The notes beneath the pieces were generated by a model. That model was not told where the DNA came from and searched no databases. It saw only the letters and a program-made list of their open reading frames with translations. Below, piece by piece: positions 6,437 through 13,993 of a stretch of 16,668 bases of DNA; the first letter of the stretch is position 1; every line of letters starts with the position of its first letter. Both the position numbers and the translations under genes were made by a program. Source of the DNA: Desulfitobacterium_A sp035539115 (lineage in GTDB: Bacteria > Bacillota > Desulfitobacteriia > Desulfitobacteriales > Desulfitobacteriaceae); NCBI RefSeq assembly GCF_035539115.1, contig NZ_DATLJA010000099.1:1-16668 (forward strand), written 5' to 3'.

Positions 6437-7684
6437 TCAAATTAAAAGATCATAGAGTGCAGGGTTATCATTGATGATCGTATATTGAATCCCTTTTTGC
6501 TTCATTTTCTTAATCAGAGGTTGGAAGTCTTCCTTCCGATTGAGTTCGATGCCGATGAGGATCGGCCCTTTTTCTTTATTATTGGTTTTGGTATATTCAA
6601 AGCGGGTGATATCATCCTGAGGTCCGAGAACATCGACCACCAGTTCCTTGAGTGCGCCAGGTCGTTGCGGTAAGTTAATAAGAAAGTATTGTTTAAGGCC
6701 TTGGTCCAAGAGGGAGCGCTCTTTGATTTCAGGAGTTCGTTCAATATCGTTATTGCCTCCACTAATAATGCAGACTACATTTTTACCTTTGATTTTATCG
6801 CGATACAAATCTAAAGCAGCTACCGGAAGAGCTCCGGCAGGTTCGGCAACAATCGCATTTTCATTATACATTTCCAGAATCGTCGTACACACTTTGCCTT
6901 CGCTGACGACGATGATGTCATCCAAGACTTCCTTACAGATTTCAAAGGGGAGATCTCCGACCCTTTTTACGGCAGTTCCATCGACGAAGGTATCAACCGT
7001 ATCTAAAGTGATCACTTGGTTTTGTCTAAGCGCTTCTTTCATCGAGCAGGCGCCTTGGGGTTCTACACCGATGACCTGGGTCGCAGGGCTGAGGTTTTTG
7101 AAATAAGTGCCTACACCGGACATTAAGCCGCCCCCACCGATACCTCCCAAAACGAAATCAACTGGATCTTCCATGTCGTTAAGGATTTCCATGGCGACCG
7201 TACCTTGGCCGGCGATGACGTAAGGATCATCAAAGGGGTGAATGAAATAGAGACCATCTTTTTTGCAACGCGCTTGAGCTTCCTTAGAGGAATCATCAAA
7301 GGTATCTCCGATGAGAACGATTTCGATAAAATCCCCGCCAAAGCGTTTGACGGCAGAAATTTTTTGTCTTGGTGTAGTTGAAGGCATGTAGATCTTTCCA
7401 GGAATGCCGAGAGCTTTGCAGGAAAAAGCAACTCCCTGGGCGTGGTTACCTGCACTGGCACAAACGACTCCTTTACTAAGTTTGTCATGAGGGGTGCTTT
7501 GCATACAATTATAAGCTCCTCTGATTTTGAACGAGCGGACGGTTTGGAGATCCTCACGCTTCAAGAAAACATTACAGATGTATTTTTCTGAGAGAAGATC
7601 GTTTCTCTGTAAAGGGGTTTTATTGATCACTCCTTTGAGCACCTGTCCTGCTTTAATGATCTCTTCCAAGTTGAGTCGACTCAT
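6437..7684 (-). CDS. ilvA: Threonine ammonia-lyase (threonine dehydratase)
   Basis: This PLP enzyme deaminates L-threonine to 2-oxobutanoate and ammonia in the cytoplasm, the entry step to isoleucine. The 415-residue protein has the fold-type II signature SFKIRGAYN with the PLP lysine Lys53, SAGNHAQG at 77-84, and the glycine-rich phosphate loop GGIGGGGL at 180-187. A C-terminal ACT-like regulatory domain (about 332-415, YFLINLPQRPGALKEL...) matches the shorter single-domain IlvA type of Gram-positive bacteria, so isoleucine feedback is likely but not shown. The ATG at 7684 is preceded by a purine-rich GGAAGGGG. A good minus-strand promoter lies about 105 bp upstream. No other ilv or leu gene is visible nearby. 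A purely catabolic dehydratase is the alternative; the ACT-like domain alone does not decide it. Confidence 0.93.
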   Translation of the reverse strand: MSRLNLEEIIKAGQVLKGVINKTPLQRNDLLSEKYICNVFLKREDLQTVRSFKIRGAYNCMQSTPHDKLSKGVVCASAGNHAQGVAFSCKALGIPGKIYMPSTTPRQKISAVKRFGGDFIEIVLIGDTFDDSSKEAQARCKKDGLYFIHPFDDPYVIAGQGTVAMEILNDMEDPVDFVLGGIGGGGLMSGVGTYFKNLSPATQVIGVEPQGACSMKEALRQNQVITLDTVDTFVDGTAVKRVGDLPFEICKEVLDDIIVVSEGKVCTTILEMYNENAIVAEPAGALPVAALDLYRDKIKGKNVVCIISGGNNDIERTPEIKERSLLDQGLKQYFLINLPQRPGALKELVVDVLGPQDDITRFEYTKTNNKEKGPILIGIELNRKEDFQPLIKKMKQKGIQYTIINDNPALYDLLI

Positions 7685-7742
7685 ATTTTCTAAACCCCTT
7701 CCTCTTTCCTTTGTAGTTGGCTAACCTGTTTCTATAGTAAAA

Positions 7743-7814
7743 TACCCCCAATAGGGTAGTTTGCTTCTTTAAGATATTACTAAATATCATACTCGTACTC
7801 CTTGGGATAGTCAA
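7743..7814 (-). promoter_or_regulatory. Putative ilvA promoter and short leader hairpin
   Basis: On the minus strand TTGACT (7814-7809) and TATGAT (7791-7786) are separated by exactly 17 bp, a good SigA-type promoter. The predicted leader contains a small hairpin TACCC/GGGTA (7743-7758) followed by TTTTAC, a weak candidate attenuator. I looked for a T-box specifier leader (AGGGTGG-type core) and did not see one. Confidence 0.65.
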
Positions 7815-7929
7815 CTGATATATGTATATAATACTATCATATTGGGTAAGCTAATCTACAACAGATTTGGCAGAAAAATTTTAAGGAGAAGCTTCTTTGA
7901 CGAAAAGGTCTTTGATGCTTATGAGGGTA

Positions 7930-7983
7930 AACTAAAAGTGTGGCGTATCAAAACTAAAGTTTTGATACGCCACACTTTTAGTT
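7930..7983. repeat. Perfect 26-bp inverted repeat with 2-nt loop
   Basis: Bases 7930-7955 and 7958-7983 are exact reverse complements separated only by AA. The inner part of each arm includes GTGTGGCGTATCAAAACT. The repeat lies between the end of the DUF2935 gene and the ilvA promoter, in a 372-bp gap with no convincing gene. Neither flank carries a long T-run, so it is not a standard terminator, though it could act as one for the DUF2935 gene. It could also be a remnant of abutted IS ends. No flanking direct repeat was recognised. Confidence 0.9.
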
Positions 7984-8056
7984 ATGCAAGAACTTTACAT
8001 ATTTTATTATTCTCGCCCCTTGATGTTACCCATGGTGATAGATTAAGGCCTTTTTA

Positions 8057-8983
8057 TTACCGTAAACGACTCGTAAAGGCATTGAGGATTCGTAGGTAAT
8101 GATTCGCTTCACGCACAACGTGATCCCCCAGAAGGGGCACCATAATCGCTTTAATTTTGCACTGGAGTAATCCTTCAGTACCCGCTACTTTGAAGTCTCT
8201 TAATCCAACGGTTGCCTCCTGCGCTTTATGGCTTAGCTTGGGCAAAATCGTGGTTTGTTCTGTCATGGTTAGGGCCTGCTTGGTTAGATTATCGAACGTT
8301 TTGCCATAACGATGAGCTGTTTCAAAGAGTTCCTCTTCCGTAGGATCTAAGAGGCCGCGTATGAAATAGGCGTGTTCAGCCATGATGCGATTCCAGAAGA
8401 TTTCTTGATCAATGATATCACGTTTGAGATCAACAGTCTGGCTGTTTTGAAGTGTGGTTAGCATCTTGAGGTAAAAACGGGCTTCGCGCAGGATATGGTC
8501 AATCAGCAAGGGATAATTAAACGTAAAGGTTCGGCAGCTTAAGATATTTTGAAGAAGTTTGGATTTGTAATCGGCCAAAATTGTCGTGGCGCTGATTGCG
8601 CGTTGGTTGAGAGAGGAGATTTGGTCGACCAAAGAAGGGTTCAGGGGATAGGGTGAACTTCCTAAGGATAATTCCTGACGAGTGAGTTCATTATCGAGGG
8701 AAATTCCCGAATAGTAGGTTGAAGCTAGCTCAGAATCCAGCGTCAGCCGAGTGACCAATTCACCGGATGATAGGACTTCAGGGCTGAGCAACCCATCGGC
8801 TAAACAGAGGGTTTCTGCGAGTAGGGCCGAGAATTCATTCTTAAGCACCTCAGCTTGTTGGGCAAGGGCTTGATCATTGGGGCCGAACGCTGATTCCAGA
8901 AAAAAGGCATGTTCTTTTAGAATACGCATGAAGAATAAGTTAAGCTCCAGAGAGTGTTGAATATACTCTTCGTTGGACAACAT
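8057..8983 (-). CDS. DUF2935-family protein (duplicated helical metal-binding-like domain)
   Basis: This 308-residue, mostly helical, soluble protein is made of two related halves. The first has EHAFFLE (24-30) and DHILREARFYL (162-172); the second has EHAYFIRG (203-210) and DHVVREANHYL (about 287-297). These E-H and D-H...E pairs repeat at equivalent places and resemble ferritin-like metal ligands, fitting the DUF2935 family of Bacillus and Clostridia, whose function is not established as far as I know. There is no signal peptide or membrane segment. The ATG at 8983 has GGGAGG about 8-9 nt upstream. The gene appears monocistronic. The promoter side (8984-9100) is AT-rich with a possible TATACT/TATTAT box, and I found no clear -35. 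Confidence 0.82.
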   Translation of the reverse strand: MLSNEEYIQHSLELNLFFMRILKEHAFFLESAFGPNDQALAQQAEVLKNEFSALLAETLCLADGLLSPEVLSSGELVTRLTLDSELASTYYSGISLDNELTRQELSLGSSPYPLNPSLVDQISSLNQRAISATTILADYKSKLLQNILSCRTFTFNYPLLIDHILREARFYLKMLTTLQNSQTVDLKRDIIDQEIFWNRIMAEHAYFIRGLLDPTEEELFETAHRYGKTFDNLTKQALTMTEQTTILPKLSHKAQEATVGLRDFKVAGTEGLLQCKIKAIMVPLLGDHVVREANHYLRILNAFTSRLR

Positions 8984-9183
8984 GACTAAAACCTCCCTCT
9001 CCTCGTCATTGGCATAATAGTATATGTGAGAAGAAAAAAAGGTTGTAGCTTAAGTTATATACATAAGTAGATTTAGCAAAAATTATTAAATGCAGAGGGT
9101 ATGCGAGTCAAAGAACAGTCCATGGAAAAATTAACCAGGACATTAGTTAATTCCGAGAAGGAAATAATTAGGAAGACGTCGAA

Positions 9184-9227
9184 ACTTCTTAGAAGTAAAA
9201 GTCGATTCACATAGAATCGAGTATGAT
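9184..9227 (+). promoter_or_regulatory. Inverted repeats and possible -10 before the lipoprotein gene
   Basis: Two inverted repeats stand side by side: ACTTCT-T-AGAAGT (9184-9196) and TCGATTC-acata-GAATCGA (9202-9220). A TATGAT -10-like box follows at 9222-9227, 24 bp before the start codon. No good -35 box lies at the expected distance, which would fit an activator-dependent or alternative-sigma promoter. This is inference from sequence only. Confidence 0.4.
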
Positions 9228-9251
9228 TACACCTAATGGGAGGAACAAAAA

Positions 9252-9809
9252 ATGCTTCAAAAAAAAGCCTTGATGGTCGCGACGATTTTAACGATCAGCA
9301 TTTCTCTAGTGGGTTGCGCAAGCACGAAAAGTAAGGACCAAACTCCAACACCTCCTCAAGCTTCAGCAAGTACAGATCTCCCGGCAGACCATCCAACGGA
9401 AACACCGGCTCAACCGGGAAATAATGCGAGCCAAGCGGATGTTGAGAAGAAAATCAACGACTATCTTGTTCAAAACTACCCAGGAGATTGGAAGGTTGCC
9501 GGGACCACTTTGAGTAAAGGAAACTATACGGAGAATGGGAATTATAAGATCGTCGACGGGCTCGAAGGAGTCTTCCCTCAAACAATGGGGGTATCCATCT
9601 TCGTGGGTGAGGAAAGAATCTCGACCAGTGTTAAACAAGGAACAGACCGAGTACTGCAAGGGTATCCTACTCCCTCAACTGTGGGAGAGGTGATGAAGAG
9701 TGGAACAGTGACCAGTACGAATACTAGCGGCTACTTAAAAGTCTATGTTCCTTTCAAAGCAGGGGATAAAACAGTTGCAGTCCTTACGGTCTCAGTACCA
9801 CAACAGTAA
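9252..9809 (+). CDS. Lipoprotein with Cache-like sensor domain
   Basis: This 185-residue protein has a lipoprotein signal: a KK-containing N-terminus, a hydrophobic stretch and the lipobox LVGC with Cys22 as the lipidated residue, so it should be anchored on the outer face of the membrane. A Thr/Pro/Ala-rich linker (about 23-60) leads to a folded region (about 63-185). Its segments GVSIFVGEERISTSVKQG, GEVMKSGTV and YLKVYVPFKAGDKTVAVLTVSVP follow the order of single-Cache (sCache) domains of chemoreceptors and sensor kinases. No transmembrane output domain is attached, so it would be a stand-alone ligand-binding lipoprotein. GGGAGG precedes the ATG. It has its own terminator and is followed about 330 bp later by a CitA-type sensor kinase gene, so a partnership is possible but unproven. 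Confidence 0.75.
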   Translation: MLQKKALMVATILTISISLVGCASTKSKDQTPTPPQASASTDLPADHPTETPAQPGNNASQADVEKKINDYLVQNYPGDWKVAGTTLSKGNYTENGNYKIVDGLEGVFPQTMGVSIFVGEERISTSVKQGTDRVLQGYPTPSTVGEVMKSGTVTSTNTSGYLKVYVPFKAGDKTVAVLTVSVPQQ

Positions 9810-9838
9810 AAATTGCAGGCTAATTAGGGATTAATGGC

Positions 9839-9877
9839 TAAAGACTCTCGAATAATATTTTCGGGAGCCTTTATTGC
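9839..9877 (+). terminator. Intrinsic terminator after the lipoprotein gene
   Basis: TAAAG-a-CTCTCGAA pairs with TTCGGGAG-c-CTTTA (9839-9873), with one opposed A/C and one T-G pair, followed by a weak T-rich tail. It lies 30 bp past the stop codon. Confidence 0.75.
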
Positions 9878-9986
9878 GCTGTCTTATTTCAAACCTAAAC
9901 GTTTTAATTTACGCCAAAGTACTATTTCCAACGATATCCTCAAAAGTAAGGTAGCGTTAGAAGCTAAATAATTTATTTTCTTTGGA

Positions 9987-10060
9987 TAGTTTCTGCTTTA
10001 AGAAAACTATATAAGGCCCTGATGGCAGGACGTAAAGTCATAGCCCTTGGGGCCATTTTT
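9987..10060 (+). other. Structured non-coding segment ending in a terminator-like hairpin
   Basis: A small stem TAGTTTC/GAAAACTA with one bulge (9987-10009) is followed by a tiered hairpin: GGCCC (10015-10019) with GGGCC (10050-10054), then inner GGC/GCC and GAC/GTC steps separated by small internal loops, ending in TTTTT (10056-10060). This could be a terminator or attenuator, or a small RNA, upstream of the sensor kinase gene. The GGACGTAAAGTC core faintly recalls GEMM but lacks its other conserved parts. The rest of the 326-bp gap (9878-9986) shows nothing I recognise. Confidence 0.45.
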
Positions 10061-10063
10061 GCG

Positions 10064-10095
10064 TTGGCTAAAATTATACCGAAATATGTTACAAT
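10064..10095 (+). promoter_or_regulatory. Possible extended -10 promoter for the sensor kinase operon
   Basis: TGTTACAAT (10087-10095) has the TGn extension before a TACAAT box. The nearest -35-like hexamer, TTGGCT (10064-10069), is 20 bp away, longer than ideal. It lies about 40 bp before the start codon at 10136. Confidence 0.35.
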
Positions 10096-10135
10096 GAGAT
10101 AGGAACCATTTAAATGTACAAATGGGAGGATAACA

Positions 10136-11743
10136 ATGAATTTTCGAAAGCCGCAACTCACCCTTGAAAAAACAATTCTTTTACTCGTCTGTGTAGTTGT
10201 AGCTTTATCCTTACTTGTTACCGACGTATTGATCAGCCAAGAAGTTGCGGATACAACTGAGAAAAGTATTGAAGATCAGGCCGTGAATATTTCTCGTATC
10301 GTTGCCCATTCTCCGGTGGTAATCGAAGGGCTAAGTGGGCAACGGGATGAAAATGAAATCCAGGCTTTTGCTAATGAAGTAACGAATTTAACGAAAGTTA
10401 ATTTTATTGTTGTCTTTGATATGGCAGGAATTCGTAAATCTCACCCTGATATAAACGAATTAGGGAAACCCTTTGTTGGAGGTGATGAGGGGCCGGTACT
10501 CCAAGGCAAGGAACATATCTCAACCGCTAAAGGTACGCTAGGTATGTCTCTACGTGCGTTTACTCCTGTCTTTAACGCAGACGGCAAACAAGTTGGCGCA
10601 GTTGCTGTGGGCATCTTGCTGAATACAGTACAGGAAACTGTAGCACAAAGTCGATCAAGGACTTATCTCGGAATTGGCTTTGGACTTTTGGTCGGAATCG
10701 CCGGTGCAATCCTTCTGGCTAAGAAAATTAAGAATATCATGTTCGGTTTGGAACCGGCGGAGATCGCTAAACTACTCCAAGAACGAAGCGCGATGCTCGA
10801 GTCCGTAAGGGAAGGAATTCTTGCAGTGGATTCCACCGGAAGAGTGACTCTAGCAAATACTGAAGCTCTCCGGCTGTTTAACCAGGCGGGAGTTAGTGAA
10901 GTAACGAGTATTAACTTTGCTGAATATGCTCCTAACTCTCAAATAAAAACCGTACTGGAAACGGGCCAACCGGAGTTGGATCTTGAATATGATCTTCGAG
11001 GAATTACCCTGCTCTCGAATACAGTTCCTTTGAAGGTCAACGATAAAATTGTTGGCGCGATCTCGACGTTTCGGGACAAGACCGATATCAAGCTACTTGC
11101 CGAAGAATTATCTGGAGTCAAAGTCTATGCTGAAGCCTTACGGGCCCAAACTCATGAGTTTATGAACAAGTTACATGTTATTTTGGGTATGGTTCATGTT
11201 AAGTATTATGATCAATTAGCGAGTTATGTGAGTCAAATCGCGAATCGTTATCAGACGGAAGTCGGGTCAATTGTCCGCAATATTAAGGATCCTGTTCTTG
11301 CTGGGTTTATTTTGGGAAAAATGAGCTATGCTCGTGAAATGGGCTGCGAATTAGAACTGGTCGAGGGATGCTTTTTTCCACAGCCTGCTGACTCAGAAAT
11401 CGTTCATGATTTAGTTGCAATCATCGGCAACCTTATCGATAATGCCTTAGAAGCTGTAGCTAACGCAGAGAACAAGCGGGTTCAGTTAAACCTTACCTAT
11501 GACGAAGGAGAACTTTTAATCGAAGTCTTAGACCATGGATCCGGTATTCCGGACGGAATAAAAGAGCAGATGTTTGTTAAGGGGTATTCCACGAAGGCAA
11601 ATAACCGAGGCTTTGGACTCTTTCTCGTTAATAGGTGTCTGGAACAAAGAAACGGGCAAATGGAGATCTATTCTCAAGAAGGCCAAGGGACGATGTTTAG
11701 ACTGTATCTACCCTATGAAACCATGGAGGATAAATATGATTAA
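10136..11743 (+). CDS. CitA/DcuS-type sensor histidine kinase
   Basis: This 535-residue membrane kinase senses an external carboxylate and phosphorylates its partner regulator. The order is TM1 (about 13-34), an extracytoplasmic PDC/Cache domain (about 36-172) with the RKSHP motif at 100-104 and GKPFVGGD typical of CitA/DcuS sensors, TM2 (about 176-195), a cytoplasmic PAS domain (about 215-320), a SPOB-like dimerisation segment with the phosphoacceptor in QTHEFMNKLH (His340), and an ATPase domain with the N box GNLIDNALEA (431-440), the G1 box DHGSG (466-470) and the G2 box RGFGLFLV (491-498). Length and order match citrate/malate/fumarate sensors. GGGAGGA precedes the ATG. Its last bases overlap the regulator gene. 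The downstream 2HCT carrier and malic enzyme point to malate as ligand, which is inference from context. Confidence 0.92.
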   Translation: MNFRKPQLTLEKTILLLVCVVVALSLLVTDVLISQEVADTTEKSIEDQAVNISRIVAHSPVVIEGLSGQRDENEIQAFANEVTNLTKVNFIVVFDMAGIRKSHPDINELGKPFVGGDEGPVLQGKEHISTAKGTLGMSLRAFTPVFNADGKQVGAVAVGILLNTVQETVAQSRSRTYLGIGFGLLVGIAGAILLAKKIKNIMFGLEPAEIAKLLQERSAMLESVREGILAVDSTGRVTLANTEALRLFNQAGVSEVTSINFAEYAPNSQIKTVLETGQPELDLEYDLRGITLLSNTVPLKVNDKIVGAISTFRDKTDIKLLAEELSGVKVYAEALRAQTHEFMNKLHVILGMVHVKYYDQLASYVSQIANRYQTEVGSIVRNIKDPVLAGFILGKMSYAREMGCELELVEGCFFPQPADSEIVHDLVAIIGNLIDNALEAVANAENKRVQLNLTYDEGELLIEVLDHGSGIPDGIKEQMFVKGYSTKANNRGFGLFLVNRCLEQRNGQMEIYSQEGQGTMFRLYLPYETMEDKYD

Positions 11744-12455
11744 AGTTTTGATTGTTGAAGATGATCCAATGGTTGCCGAATTCAATAAGCGCTACCTTGA
11801 ACAAGTGGGAGGATTTGAATTACAAGCGAGTGCGGTCTCAGTGGATGAAGCCTTAGAGATACTCGAACAAAAGGAAGTTGATTTAATTTTACTCGATATC
11901 TTCATGCCGAGGCTTAGTGGCTTAGAACTTCTTTCTCAAATACGCAAAGCGGGTAAAGGAGTGGATATTATCGTTGTTTCAGCAGCTTCTGACAGCTATA
12001 GTATCAAGAAGGCTTTACAATATGGAGTTGTCGATTATTTGATTAAACCCTTTGAATTTGGCCGTTTCCGTGAAGCTTTAGCAGCTTATCGCGAGCGGGC
12101 TATTTTAATGCGAGATCAAGAAAAGCTCAGTCAAGTGGATCTCGATAAACAGATTTTTCATAAGGATGCCATAGGCAAACCGGGGGAGTTACCCAAGGGT
12201 CTCAATCGGGATACGCTAAAGTTAGTCTGGGATCATATCCAGCAGGCAGATAATGAACCTTTTTCGACAGAAGAAATCGCACAACGCGTTGGCATTTCAC
12301 GCGTTTCCATGCGTAAATACCTCAGTTTTCTAGACCAGATCGGAGTATTAGAAACGGAGATGTTTTATGGAGCGGTGGGACGACCGGTTTATAAACATCG
12401 ATATATTCCTTCGAAGCGTAAGGTCATCAATAGTTATCTCGAGCCGGTAAGATGA
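11736..12455 (+). CDS. CitB/DcuR/MaeR-type response regulator
   Basis: This 239-residue regulator has a receiver domain with the acidic pair Glu8-Asp9-Asp10, phosphoacceptor Asp54 in LILLDIFMP, Ser82 at the switch position and Lys104 in IKPFEF. A linker leads to a C-terminal helix-turn-helix (about 176-206, FSTEEIAQRVGISRVSMRKYLSFL) of the CitB type. The ATG at 11736 overlaps the kinase stop as ATGATTAA and has GGAGGA 5-10 nt upstream, so translation is probably coupled. A longer in-frame extension from 11574 lies inside the kinase gene and is rejected as a start. It probably activates the carrier promoter just downstream, where AGAAAGTT is repeated 20 bp apart. Confidence 0.93.
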   Translation: MIKVLIVEDDPMVAEFNKRYLEQVGGFELQASAVSVDEALEILEQKEVDLILLDIFMPRLSGLELLSQIRKAGKGVDIIVVSAASDSYSIKKALQYGVVDYLIKPFEFGRFREALAAYRERAILMRDQEKLSQVDLDKQIFHKDAIGKPGELPKGLNRDTLKLVWDHIQQADNEPFSTEEIAQRVGISRVSMRKYLSFLDQIGVLETEMFYGAVGRPVYKHRYIPSKRKVINSYLEPVR

Positions 12456-12484
12456 TTGAAAGCGATAAGTTGACAAAAGTGAGA

Positions 12485-12525
12485 ATTTATATCCAAGAAG
12501 GGTATAAATGCTTACTTATTTTTTT
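12485..12525 (+). terminator. Candidate weak terminator after the regulator gene
   Basis: ATTTATATCC (12485-12494) pairs with GGGTATAAAT (12500-12509), including one T-G pair, around an AAGAA loop. A run of seven Ts lies about 8 bp further on (12519-12525). The stem is AT-rich, so it would be leaky at best and some readthrough into the carrier gene is possible. Confidence 0.45.
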
Positions 12526-12550
12526 ACTTACTTTAATTACAAAACAATTT

Positions 12551-12595
12551 AGAAAGTTTAATAATATATAAGAAAGTTCAGAAAAATTGTAATAT
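12551..12595 (+). promoter_or_regulatory. Putative response-regulator sites and promoter of the malate carrier gene
   Basis: AGAAAGTT occurs at 12551-12558 and again at 12571-12578, exactly 20 bp (two helical turns) apart, in very AT-rich DNA. A TAATAT -10-like box preceded by TTG lies at 12590-12595. The -35 position (12567-12572) is a poor match and overlaps the second repeat, as expected for an activator-dependent promoter. Binding by the adjacent CitB-type regulator is inferred. Confidence 0.55.
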
Positions 12596-12628
12596 AGGCA
12601 CAAGACAAATTCAGGAGGTGCTTATATT

Positions 12629-13960
12629 ATGGCAACACTAGAAACCGTAGACAATGCCCCGCGAACTTCAGGTTTTTGGTCCACACTTGGCAACATTAAA
12701 ATTGGCGTGATTCCCTTACCCCTTTATGTGGTCCTCGCAGCAATTATTTTTACAGCTTCTTTTTTTGGAAAACTTCCTGCAGATATGGTCGGCGGTTTTG
12801 CGATCATTATGATTATGGGAATTTTCCTGGGCGAAATGGGAATAAGAATTCCAATTATTAAAAACATTGGTGGACCTGCCATTCTTGCGATCTTTGTTCC
12901 ATCCATCCTCGTCTACCTGCACTTATTGAATCCCGCTTCTTTAAAGGGGATTACCGCGATTATGAAGACGGACAATTTCCTCTATTTCTACATTTCTACT
13001 CTGGTCGTTGGTAGTATTCTCGGTATGAATCGTAAGGTTTTGATTCAAGGTTTCCTAAGAATGTTTGTCCCCCTCATTGTTGGAACCTTTGCCGCGATTG
13101 CGGGGGGTACCTTGGTTGGAATGCTCTTTGGGTATAGCATTCAACACACGTTCTTCTATATCGTCGTCCCCATTCTTGGAGGCGGTATCGGAGAAGGAGT
13201 TCTCCCGCTTTCGCTTGCTTATTCAGAAATTCTTAAAGTCGATCAAGCAGCCCTGATCCCTCAGCTCACCACGGCGGCTGTACTCGGGAATGTCGTGGCG
13301 ATTATTAGCGCAGGGTTCTTGAAACGGCTCGGTGAAAAGAAAAAGCATCTTACAGGTAACGGTACTTTAGTTAGAGGTGGCGGGGATGAGGAACTCCTCA
13401 AATCCGGTACGACAATCAATAAACCGATTGACTTTTCCCTCATGGGAGCGGGTATACTCCTTGCAGTGACTTTCTATATCTTCGGGAATTTAGCGAGTAT
13501 GGTGATTCCAATTCCTGGCGCGATTATCATGATCTTTGCGGCCGCAATTGTCAAAGTCCTTAAGATTATGCCCGCTACAATAGAACAAGGGGCTTACCAT
13601 TGGTACAAATTCGTCTCAGGGAGTTTGACTTGGCCTTTGATGGTTGGAATCGGCGTACTCTATACACCGTTAGATGATGTCGTAAAATTAATAAACCCAG
13701 CCTATATCGCCATTGTTATTGTTTCGGTCCTCGCCATGGTCCTCTCCGGGTTCTTTATTGGTAAATTCCTTAACATGTATCCGATTGAATCTGCATTGGT
13801 TACGGCCTGCCACAGTGGTTTAGGAGGAACGGGTGACGTTGCAATTCTCTCGACTGCAAACCGCATTGAACTGATGCCGTTCTCTCAAATCTCCACTCGG
13901 GTCGGCGGAGCTTCTATGATTGTTATCGCAACAATCTTATTGAGAATGTTCGGTAATTAA
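12629..13960 (+). CDS. 2-hydroxycarboxylate transporter (CitS/MaeN family), probable Na+/malate carrier
   Basis: This 443-residue membrane protein of the 2HCT family imports malate or citrate with cations, or exchanges it for a product. It has about 11 hydrophobic segments and the two family GGxG re-entrant loops: GGGIGEG at 184-190 and GLGGTGD at 397-403. The C-terminal NRIELMPFSQISTRVGGA carries Arg412 and Arg424, of the kind that bind substrate carboxylates in CitS. A hydrophilic cytoplasmic loop (about 233-268) divides the halves, as in the family. The start has a GGAGGTGC ribosome binding site. Preceded by a CitA/CitB-type pair and followed after 33 bp by malic enzyme, it most likely carries malate; citrate is less likely because no citrate lyase genes are present. 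An electrogenic malate/lactate exchange role cannot be excluded. Confidence 0.92.
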   Translation: MATLETVDNAPRTSGFWSTLGNIKIGVIPLPLYVVLAAIIFTASFFGKLPADMVGGFAIIMIMGIFLGEMGIRIPIIKNIGGPAILAIFVPSILVYLHLLNPASLKGITAIMKTDNFLYFYISTLVVGSILGMNRKVLIQGFLRMFVPLIVGTFAAIAGGTLVGMLFGYSIQHTFFYIVVPILGGGIGEGVLPLSLAYSEILKVDQAALIPQLTTAAVLGNVVAIISAGFLKRLGEKKKHLTGNGTLVRGGGDEELLKSGTTINKPIDFSLMGAGILLAVTFYIFGNLASMVIPIPGAIIMIFAAAIVKVLKIMPATIEQGAYHWYKFVSGSLTWPLMVGIGVLYTPLDDVVKLINPAYIAIVIVSVLAMVLSGFFIGKFLNMYPIESALVTACHSGLGGTGDVAILSTANRIELMPFSQISTRVGGASMIVIATILLRMFGN

Positions 13961-13993
13961 CAGAATTAGCAAGCAAGAAAGAAGGTTCCTATA

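Noticed and set aside
7685..7860. T-box leader for ilvA
   Set aside because: No T-box core sequence or terminator/antiterminator pair of the expected size is visible; only a small TACCC/GGGTA hairpin is present.
7842..8099. 85-codon plus-strand open frame
   Set aside because: It spans the perfect 26-bp palindrome and overlaps the end of the DUF2935 gene. The protein is basic and featureless, and there is no ribosome binding site.
10015..10060. c-di-GMP-I (GEMM) riboswitch
   Set aside because: GGACGTAAAGTC resembles part of the GEMM core, but the conserved flanking stems and GAAA receptor region are missing.
11574..11735. Upstream in-frame extension of the response regulator
   Set aside because: It lies wholly inside the kinase gene. 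The receiver domain begins at the ATG at 11736, which has a good ribosome binding site.
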